A DNA stretch of 64,000 nucleotides. Source: Iris pallida (Eukaryota > Streptophyta > Magnoliopsida > Asparagales > Iridaceae). A program made the position numbers and the translations under genes. Positions 56,657-64,000 of this stretch are shown here, one piece after another; the stretch's first letter is position 1; each line of letters opens with the position of its first letter. The stretch lies in NCBI GenBank assembly GCA_029216955.1, contig JANAVB010015600.1, forward strand, positions 37,837,539-37,901,538. Direction: 5' to 3'. The notes beneath the pieces are model-generated. The model saw only the letters and a program-made list of their open reading frames with translations, had not been told where the DNA came from and made no database searches.

Positions 56657-57721
56657 TCATATTAGGTGAAAGGGTCTGATTTCTACTAGATGAGAGGGTC
56701 TGATCATCTTCAACCACATGAAATCAGCCAGAGGTGGATGAGTAGCCATAGGTTCTAAGTCCATGAGTAGGGGTGGAAGATTCTCACATCCGGGAGGAGG
56801 TGGAACGCAGTAGAATCTCCACTCAGAGCCTATGTTCAATACCTTTTTGCAATCAGTAAGGATGTTCACTTTCCATCGAGATGTGACATAATGTCTGATG
56901 AAATCCCCTCCTACAATACCTAGAGCCGGATCCATTAAAATAGGATGGTTCAGCAGTAACCAGCCAAACAAATAAGTATACAACATCTCAGTACGAAAAA
57001 ACTTGTCTCGGGTGCCGGGATCCACCATTATGGTATTTGTAAAGGAATGAAGACATGCGTTCAACCGATAAGTTATCGCAGAAAGAATATCCATTTTGTG
57101 CCCAAATACTAAACGCACATCGACGAATAACACACCTCGGTGGATTCTGTCGACAGCATTGGCTCCAAGTACCACGAATCGTCGTAGCCACAAGGAGAGA
57201 AAGCCTGCATGGGTCGCTTCTCGAGACATCTTTCTACCACCTTGTCTAATATAAGTCTCAATGGGAGTGCCAACGGGAAACTCATGCCAATCGTCTATCA
57301 GCTCATTATCGACATGCTTTGACTCTTCTATCAATTTTTTGATAGTACTGTGGTCAAGCGGTTCAAAGAAGCGAGATGCACAATCTAGGTATTCTTGCAC
57401 CTTGATTTTCTGGACGTGGCCCAAAAACAGATACACCAACCATTTGGATAGATAACATGTCCCCTTTGCATGGCTCTTATATAGAAGAGTGCAAATCATA
57501 AAATGACATAATAACTCTTCAAAGACTGCCACTATTTTCGGGTTTTTCTCGGCTAAAGCGTCAAGTTTCGAATTTGTTGGCACGTATTCTTCGTATGGAT
57601 GGTCACCCATTGGCAGATAAGAGAGATATTGCATTTCATGAAGGGCGAAGCCTATTTCTCCCCGAGGGGTCACAAAAGTGCCCGTCTTGTTGTTATATCT
57701 CTCCACTAAGGCTAAAAACAA
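56657..57721 (-). pseudogene. Plant-mobile-domain-like segment of the antisense gene
   Basis: 354 open codons, extending upstream in frame to about 57770 (NGIYTNSN). It begins FLALVERYNNKTGTFVTPRG and EIGFALHEMQYLSYLPMGD, followed by YEEYVPT. This pattern resembles the plant mobile domain family (a TF.TP.GE.G.AL.E...L.GLP core). It contains many aromatic and His residues, and no transmembrane segment or signal peptide is apparent. Related domains occur in host nuclear proteins such as MAIN/MAIL, and in transposons. The relationship is by eye only. Confidence 0.55.
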
Positions 57722-58470
57722 GTTGGAGTTGGTATAGATGCCGTTGGAAGTAGTCCAGATAGGTCAAGCTCCAAATCAAGAAGCTTGTCCCTAGAGTTAT
57801 TTAGAGCCCAGACGAAAAGTCAGTTCCAGTATTTGATATATGGATTCATCAGACCCGTCAGTCGCATATTCTGATTCAGATACTTTCCTTTAGCTTTAGC
57901 AAATAGGTTAGCGAAGAAGGGTATCCTAACTGGAATCAGCATAGACGAATCCTCAGGCAGCACACAACTCAATCTTAGGCCTCTTAAATGGGTGTTGTGC
58001 CTTTCTGATGAACCGAAGAAAATGTCCTTCCTCTGAGGACCTACTCTATGACATATTCTTCCAACCCTAGCTTGATGGAAAGGGGTTAGATTCCATGCAA
58101 TGTTTCGTGGATGACTGGCATGTGCATAACGAGATAGGAACATATGCCTCGTCATACCATTGAGATACATTAGTCTGTCTCCACTCTGATAGACTCGCTT
58201 TTCCCACTTCAATTTGGACTGAGAGTCTTTTTTAATGGCTTCGCCAAACAAGGAGACTGGTTTCTTGTAGGGCACTTGATCCAAACTTGTGAAGGGTTCA
58301 CCATTCATCATACATAGTAGATTCCTGTTATCTTGGGACTCCAATAAAGCTCTTCTAGTATAAGGAAGATCATATTGAGGATAGAAGACGTAAGACAAAT
58401 CTTCTTAATACTTCGAGACTCAGAAAGTAGAGGCCAATATCTCTGCATTTGGGTCTTCTCTGAGGTCAAC

Positions 58471-59240
58471 TGCAAGAAAAGAAGCAAAGGTTAAAATCAT
58501 GAAGGCAAAAGAGCTTAATCTTCACAAATCACTAAAAATTGTGCATGCAATGCAGTCCTTAAATTGCGCATACAATACAATGGTGCAAAATAGTCTCGAA
58601 GTGGCGCATGATAATCTCTTAAAATTAAGTGCCTTATAATAATTTTTGTTTGCGCATGACAGTTCTTCAAGTGGTGCACATAAAAGTTCAAACATTTTTT
58701 GTGCATATGACAGCTCAAACATTTTTTGCGCATATAACAGTTCAAACATTTTTGTGCATATTACAGGTTAAACATTTTTTGCGCATATGACAGTTGAAAC
58801 ATTTTTTGCGCATATGACAGTTATTCCGCATGTAAGATTTTTTAGCGCACGACGCACTTTTTGTATAGACAAAAAGTGCACGCTATGGCCCGCACTCTGA
58901 AAGAGGGGGCACTATTTGTGAAATTGCGCAGCGCCAACCAAGACTCTGAAAGAGATGGTTGATGTCGGCTTATTGGCACTGCCATCAGATGGTGCTGGGT
59001 ATACTGTTCATCATCTTTACCGACGAAGTAATCACCTTCGAGAGCAGGATTTTCCTCCTCGCCTCTCACTGACAGTGGCGCATATTGCGGCGCCCTCAAT
59101 GGCGATGTGTTTGGCGGAGCTCTGGCGATCCCTTGCCTTCGCCCGCGATCGATCTCTTTGGGGCCGTTGATGATGATTGAAGAAATTTGAAAGTCGGAAA
59201 GGAGAAGACGAAGAGCTCGGGAAGAAGTTTTTTCGAGTAA
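58471..59240 (-). other. 5' leader and intron region of the antisense gene
   Basis: Between the acceptor at 58470 and the antisense TATA box. 59240-59150 is CT-rich on the minus strand, like a plant 5' leader. 59170-58900 is open and could be a first coding exon. The 27-bp repeats lie in what would be intron. Confidence 0.4.
58686..58820 (-). repeat. Tandem repeat, 27-bp unit, five copies
   Basis: Units start at 58686, 58713, 58740, 58766 and 58793, each GTTCAAACATTTTTTGYGCA followed by TATGACA with small changes. Isolated GCGCATGACAG motifs extend upstream to about 58560. Confidence 0.9.
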
Positions 59241-59265
59241 AAGTATTTTTCTCTCTCCTCTTAGA

Positions 59266-59273
59266 TATTTATA
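59266..59273 (-). promoter_or_regulatory. Candidate TATA box of the antisense gene
   Basis: TATAAATA on the minus strand, 150 bp inside the 3' LTR, followed by GA- and CT-rich leader-like sequence. It would give the antisense gene a promoter separate from the LTR. Confidence 0.5.
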
Positions 59274-59412
59274 GACAAACTTGAAGTGTAACAGCTGCAC
59301 AAATTACGCGTGAAATTCGGGTCGATTGAGCTCTTATAGCGCACCAAACGCATGAAGTTGCCTCTTATTCAAAGTATTTCAAATTTTGAAAATTTTCAAA
59401 TTTGAAAACTTT

Positions 59413-59422
59413 GAAGGGGTCT
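59413..59422 (+). promoter_or_regulatory. Polypurine tract region of element C
   Basis: GAAGGGGTCT lies directly before the 3' LTR; the purine run is short and may have decayed. An AT-rich, nearly palindromic stretch (59380-59410) precedes it. Confidence 0.5.
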
Positions 59423-60215
59423 TATAGAGGCTAAAAATTGCTACAAAGAACAGATTCTGCTGGACAAATAGTGCTCAGAATCATATGGTGCTGGGAAATA
59501 AATAGCGTTCACAAATAGCGCTCAGAATTATATATGCTCAAGAAGCTGAAACAGTTGTCATAATGACTGATAACGCATCAGTTGAGGGAAATCCGTTCGA
59601 ATCCCGAGCATACGGCACTCGAAAAGATTGTGTCAGATTCTGTAATAAATGACTGACAACTGCCTCACGCTATTCATCATTTGGCGCGAGGTAATTTTTT
59701 TTACAGATTGTATATGTTAAACAGAGGGCGCTAATCATCAAATGGCACCAGGTGCCACTTATTAATTAGTGCCAATTGATCAAATCATCATCCAGCAGTA
59801 GTTAGATAACGTGGCACGTATGCCACTAATTTCGAAGAACGTGTACGTGACACAGCCCACGACCAAGCGCATATCTCTGACAGAATGTTATACGTCTCTA
59901 GCAGTTAAGCCAACCGTTCGCACAAATGAGTGAACGGCATGCCAATTGCAAGTGTGCGCCAATAAGAGTAACTAGTTGACAATTATTTCAGAACTCTATA
60001 ATTTGAGTTCCAAATCACTTCTCAAGCATACTAATGATCATAATCTCCTGAGCAAGTTGCTATAGCACCCTCTAAAGGCTTTCTTTTTCAATATTGCATC
60101 ATCCAAGGAATAAAGTGATCGTCTTCTGATCAGATTCCTAAAGTTATACTTCTCCAGAAATCATTTATACTTTTCTTTTTCTTAGTTTGTAATCAAAATT
60201 TTTATTTTACAAACA
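59423..60215 (+). repeat. 3' LTR of element C (793 bp)
   Basis: Starts TATAGAGGC (TG changed to TA) and ends CAAACA. Compared with the 5' LTR, several GCGC motifs have become GTGC, CTGC or GCAC and the TATA box is damaged. Confidence 0.92.
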
Positions 60216-60220
60216 ATTTC
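60216..60220. other. Right target site duplication of element C (ATTTC)
   Basis: Identical to 43502-43506. Confidence 0.92.
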
Positions 60221-61853
60221 TGAAAAATATTTATAAATATTTTTATATTACTAATAATATTATTTTATTGATGAAAACTCAATCACAAGAGCGTCATGTA
60301 GAAACTACATCGTTAATACTACATTTGGCCTACTAATTGAGTCCTGAAACAATAAATAATTAAAAATATTAACTTCTAAAATAATTATAAAATTAGTTAA
60401 AATAGTGTTTTTTAACATCTAACCTTGCACAACGAATTTAGTAAGGATATATGAATTGTCAAGACTTTTGGATGCCAAGAACACATGATTTTCGGAGTTA
60501 CGGTATTACGACAAATGTCAAGAATTTTAATAAATACTAAACGAACTCAAAACTCAGCAAAAAGATATGCGTTGGAAATATCTTGATATCTATTTTCTTA
60601 TAAAATTTATTACGAAGGTCAAATCTAATAAAAAATAGTCAAAGATCTACTTACAATAGATCTGGTGTGTTCTGGATACCTTGTCGTAGAATTGACGTCA
60701 CGGACAAACCGTTGGGACTTTGTGGGTGGCCAATTGCACATAAAAATAGATATATATCTTTCTAATAGTTTTGGTTTCATTAAAATATGAGAACAAAAAG
60801 TACATGGAACCCTAGATGCAGAATATCATACTTGCTGAAATGAATTCAGACTTGGAATCCATTTCGGGTGACTTCTAAAATTCGCCAGTCCTCACAAAGT
60901 TGTCGTGGCTCCTCGGAGGTTGCTAGAAAGTGAGAGGTGTGTCTTGGGAAAGCATGAGAGGTGGTGGAAGGGCTTGAAAATCGAGACAATAGGTTGTTTG
61001 GTCGATTGGAAATCTCATGCGTACATGGGAGAAAGATGATATTGTGCTCGGTATTTTTGCAGGAATAAATATCAATTCATACAAAATAGGATGAGGGGGC
61101 ATTGGTTTCATGTGAGAAAAGAGAATTGAGAGGGTTTAGTTTTGGTTTGGTAGATTTGGTTGAGATTTGATGGTTTAAATCAGAGGTGTATTTCAATAAG
61201 ATTTGATTGGGTCCAAATTAGGAAAGAGGTTATAGGATTTGATTTAAATTAGATTTAATTAATTTGGCTACATATTAATCTACAAAAATTAATCTAAAAT
61301 AGGTTTAAGAGGTTAGGGCACCCGAGAATAGGCTCTACGAACCCTACTTAGACTAGTTTTGGGTCGGTAGAATTTTGTGATCGATTTGAGTCCAATATGT
61401 CTATAGTTTCAACTTGTGTGTCATTTGAAAATAAATAACACATGAGAACTCAATTGAGTGGCACACCATTGGCATGTGCTTAGTAGGCTCAAAATAGATC
61501 GAAACCATATATTGGGTCAAAAAGTTTGGATTGGATTTGGGGCTCAAATCGGAATTGGAAAAATACATCAAAATTACGACGAAGGATAAAATGGTCATTT
61601 TGACCCCAAAGTTGTGCAAAAATATGTAGTACAATAGAACATGTTTGAGTAAGACATGATATACAAAAATGAAGGTGGACTCATCTAGAACGCAAAAATG
61701 GAACTTGTTTCGAGGAATTAGTCAATGTCGTGCTTCAAAAATCAAAGCTACGACAAAGTACCTATATATCCATAATTAAAAATAAAATATAGTTTAATAT
61801 ATAAAAATTATATAAAATAAAATTAAAAATCTCCAAAAATTAGGGTGCTTACA
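60221..61853 (-). repeat. Solo LTR (Tekay-like), upstream part
   Basis: On the minus strand it starts at 61853 with TGTAAGCACCCTAA, the counterpart of TGTAGCACCC in element B. It continues to 60221, where the target duplication of element C begins. AT-rich, no gene. Confidence 0.8.
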
Positions 61854-61858
61854 TCGAA
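61854..61858. other. Right target site duplication of the solo LTR (TCGAA)
   Basis: Matches 42268-42272. Confidence 0.85.
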
Positions 61859-61881
61859 CTGGTCCAAGTTCGGATGAGAAA

Positions 61882-62640
61882 CTACAAAAATAAGTAGAGT
61901 TAGTGACATCTAAAAAAGTAGCTAACCATTTATGCTTGAAAATGCTTTTAATGAACTCTTTGAGAATAGTTAGAAACTCAGATAAATACAAGCATGCTAA
62001 GAAAGATGTTCAATTGTATAAACACAAGAATAAAAAGCTCTCTCTATTGGTAAATGAAATAAGAGATACACCTACCTCTAGTTACACAATGATATATCTT
62101 CTCTTAAGCTTAGCTTACATGAAGCTCTTGAAGCATTGACAAGAATGCTCAAGAGAATGTTGAACTTAAGGAAACACTAGAATTAGAAAAGAATAATGAT
62201 CTTACTGCTTCTTAAAGATTTGCAACAATCATAGCTAAACATGATGACTTCTTACAAATTTTAAAAACTTAAAATTTGGATTAGGAAAACTGGTTATGCA
62301 ACCTAAGACCTACTCTAAGGCAAGGTACGTGACTCACCATATGATCCCTCATAAAAGATCCTTTGAAAAGAGGCTAGTAAGACGAAAGTCTCACACAAGT
62401 ATGCTTTCTACTATAGAAATCCATGAAAGAATTCACATATCATACCACACACTCATATTCACACTGTCATCCAAAATACAAATATACATGCTATGTCATT
62501 ATTGTAGATTACATGGACACATTTCTCATCAATGTAGAATTAGAAAGTATGTGGATATGAACTTATGTAAATGGGTTCCAAAGACTAACGACCCTCAAGA
62601 AAATGGGTACTAAATGTTACATCTTCAACTTGTGTTGTAG
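61882..62640 (+). pseudogene. Copia gag with zinc knuckle
   Basis: The first part (61903-62139) is Lys-rich and helical, as in SIRE gag, and ends in a stop. 62296-62613 is basic and contains an intact knuckle CHYCRLHGHISHQC (C-x2-C-x4-H-x4-C) at 62494-62535. A typical KWVPK sequence follows near 62571. Confidence 0.75.
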
Positions 62641-63235
62641 GTGTATGACCCCCCAATGCAAGAAGCAAGTGGATTCTCGATAGCAGGTGCTTAAGATATA
62701 TGACATGTGACGCTACTCTTTTTCAATGCTATCAATGAAGAAGGAAGGATATGTCTCCTTCGGCAATAACTTGAAATGGTACATCATTGGTAATGGTGAT
62801 AAAGATACTTTTTATTTTTCTGTTATTGAGAATGTTTGCTTAGTTACCGATTTAAGCCTAACTTATTAAGTATTAGTTATTTAGCTAATAATAGTTATGA
62901 CACTGATTTTTTTAAGAATAAATGTTCCATTTATGATAGTTCTAGTAGAAATATTATTTATGAAGGAGTTAAAGAGGATAACATTTATGTTTACTATCTA
63001 TCAAAAGATTCTAATTATGTAGGATGGTGTCTACATGCCAAGAAATATGAAAGGTGGCTTTGGCATATACGCTTAGGGTATGCAAGCATGGATTCAATAA
63101 CAAGATTTTCTATAAAGCAACTAGTAAGAGACTTACCTTCGATCTCCTTCAAGAAAGATATGGTTTGTACTGGATGTGAAAAGAACAAGCAAACCAAATC
63201 TTCCTTCAAATATCCATCAACGTTGTAAGTACTGT
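62641..63235 (+). pseudogene. Copia protease and GAG-pre-integrase domain
   Basis: 62670-62715 reads WILDSRC..RYMTCD. The copia protease site is normally Asp-Ser-Gly, here Asp-Ser-Arg (62679-62687). 62836-63228 is the pre-integrase domain: it opens with LLSISYLANN, then RWLWHIRLGYASMDSI, and the zinc pair CTGCEKNKQ is kept. Confidence 0.82.
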
Positions 63236-63530
63236 TAGACCTCATCTACTTTTGTATATAAATTTGTTTGGACCAAGTAGGGTCGCCAGCCTTGATGGTA
63301 ATTATAGACATTTATAATTAGTATTAATTTTTCTCGCTTTGCTTGAGTTATTTTTCTAACTAGTAGAAGTGATACTTTTTCATAATTCGTGACATTTTGC
63401 AAAATAGTTCAAAATAGGAAAGGCTTCATGATAACTCGTATAAGGAGCGATTATGGAGGCAAATCTAAAAATTATTTCTAAAAAGCTTTATGATTAAAAT
63501 GTTTTTTAAGAGGAAAGGTTAACACTATTT
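63236..63530 (+). pseudogene. Copia integrase core remnant
   Basis: Out of frame with stops, but LFGPSRVASLDGNYRHL (about 63265-63315) and IRSDYGGKSKNYF (about 63438-63477) are integrase landmarks. The first catalytic Asp reads Asn in NLFGP. The rest of integrase and the RT fingers are missing, with a junction near 63530. Confidence 0.65.
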
Positions 63531-63539
63531 TTTTTATAA

Positions 63540-64000
63540 AATCTCTTGATGTCACTTTCCTTCTAGTACAAATTTATGTGGACGATATCATTTTTGGATC
63601 TACTAACAAACTTCTTTGTGAGGAATTTGCTGAGTGTATGCAGAGCGAATTTAAAATGATCATGATGGGAGAACTTACCTTCTTCCTCGGTCTTTAAATC
63701 AAGCGTAGCTCGCAGGACACCTTTGTTAATCGAGCTAAGTACACAAAGGACTTATTAAAGCGCTTCAACATGGATAATTCCAAGCCTATTGGAACTCAGA
63801 TGACAACTTCTACCCAGCTTAATCAAGATGAACAAGATAAATTAGTTGATATTCGTAAGTATCGAGGTATGATTGATATTTTATTCTATTTAACTGCTAG
63901 TCGACCTGATATAATATTTATTATTTGTCTATGTGCTTGATATCAAGATAATTCCAAGGGATCTCACTTATACGTATGTTGTTAAACGTATCTTCCGATA
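63540..64000 (+). pseudogene. Copia reverse transcriptase, C-terminal half
   Basis: Catalytic YVDD at 63575-63586, then the FGSTN block and GELTFFLGL. A TAA (63695-63697) replaces the expected Gln, and the frame continues (AKYTKDLLKRFNMDNSKPIG, YLTASRPDI). It runs off the window towards RNase H. Confidence 0.88.

Larger units (their letters stand above)
53802..58469 (-). pseudogene. Antisense extra gene of element C (plant-mobile-domain-like, spliced)
   Basis: Minus-strand coding blocks in order: 58469-57722, 57721-56657, 56546-55749, 55656-54772 (broken) and 54688-53802. Splice-like junctions are donor AAG/GTGAT at 55748 with acceptor TTTTGCAG ending 55657 (92-bp intron), donor CAG/GTAAAT at 54771 with acceptor TTGCAG ending 54689 (83 bp), and acceptor TTTTCTTGCAG ending 58470. 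The second block resembles the aminotransferase-like plant mobile domain. A Pro/Ser linker, an acidic repeat (GLEDxEGDENP twice, 55250-55000) and a 298-residue C-terminal part with a long coiled coil follow. Frameshifts and stops are present. Extra genes of this sort, sense or antisense, are reported for Tat elements; the function is unknown. Confidence 0.7.
43507..60215 (+). mobile_element. Element C: complete Tat-type Ty3/gypsy retrotransposon (16.7 kb) with antisense gene
   Basis: The 5' LTR (43507-44322) and 3' LTR (59423-60215) are flanked by ATTTC target duplications (43502-43506 and 60216-60220). Inside are a PBS, gag, protease, RT, two RNase H domains and integrase on the plus strand (44325-53267), then an antisense gene on the minus strand (58469-53802). 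It is a diverged relative of element A with an identical plan. Many stops and frameshifts, and LTRs that differ by roughly a tenth in the first 300 bp, show an insertion much older than element B. It is nested in the solo LTR. Confidence 0.95.
61880..64000 (+). mobile_element. SIRE-like Ty1/copia element, degraded, cut by window edge
   Basis: Plus-strand order: gag with CCHC, protease, GAG-pre-integrase, integrase remnant, then RT. This is the copia order (integrase before RT). Motifs such as YVDDIIFGSTN and MMGELTFFLGL are those of the SIRE/Maximus lineage. The part between integrase and RT is deleted. The solo LTR lies directly upstream and may have inserted in its gag. Confidence 0.85.

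Noticed and set aside
53802..58469. Envelope-like gene
   Set aside because: The extra gene is antisense and has no signal peptide or transmembrane segment that I can see; a plant-mobile-like and coiled-coil protein fits better.

Overview
This window looks like gene-poor heterochromatin of a flowering plant, probably a dicot. Almost every stretch I can identify is a transposable element or a relic of one. Ty3/gypsy elements of the Tat and Tekay/Del types dominate. There are also SIRE-like Ty1/copia remnants, CACTA ends and one hAT element. I see no intact host gene. The only host-derived coding trace is a small, interrupted O-methyltransferase fragment near 34.8-35.1 kb.

Layout. 1-12825: a Tat-type LTR retrotransposon (element A) on the minus strand, cut by the left window edge. 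Its 5' LTR is on the right (11407-12825) and is followed by the primer binding site. A gag-pol frame of 8.6 kb (11416 down to 2792) is broken only by in-frame stops. A convergent, oppositely transcribed extra gene lies on the plus strand (1-1596). Element A sits in a CACTA transposon whose right end is near 13552, and that end abuts a degraded Tekay/Del-type gypsy element (13553-15905) followed by gypsy LTR-like DNA to 17779. 17780-21591: non-coding DNA with a 40-G run beside an 86-bp duplication, then a copia gag relic. 21597-32752: element B, a complete 11.2-kb element with 3.7-kb LTRs, CCCGG target duplications and a non-coding interior. 32758-34370: copia RNase H and 3'-end remnants, possibly the other half of the copia copy that element B split. 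34780-35083: the O-methyltransferase fragment. 35777-37462: a non-autonomous hAT with an 8-bp target duplication. 39119-39236: a CACTA end. 39700-40230: a gypsy RT fragment. 42273-61853: a minus-strand Tekay-type solo LTR (TCGAA target duplications) split by element C, a complete 16.7-kb Tat element on the plus strand (43507-60215, ATTTC target duplications). 61880-64000: a degraded SIRE-like copia element running off the window.

Elements A and C are diverged relatives with the same plan: LTR, then a PBS overlapping the first ATG of gag, gag, protease, a linker with repeated hydrophobic motifs, RT, a gypsy RNase H, an archaeal-type RNase H, integrase, a short non-coding zone, an antisense extra gene, and LTR. 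In element C the antisense gene encodes a plant-mobile-domain-like protein with an acidic linker and a C-terminal coiled coil. It shows splice-like junctions and its own TATA box. The non-coding zone between the two convergent genes carries hairpins and a repeated ATGTCC...TTACCTCTGAA motif in both elements. I consider this convergent two-gene architecture the most interesting thing here.

All calls come from reading translations and nucleotide motifs by eye. No database search was run.
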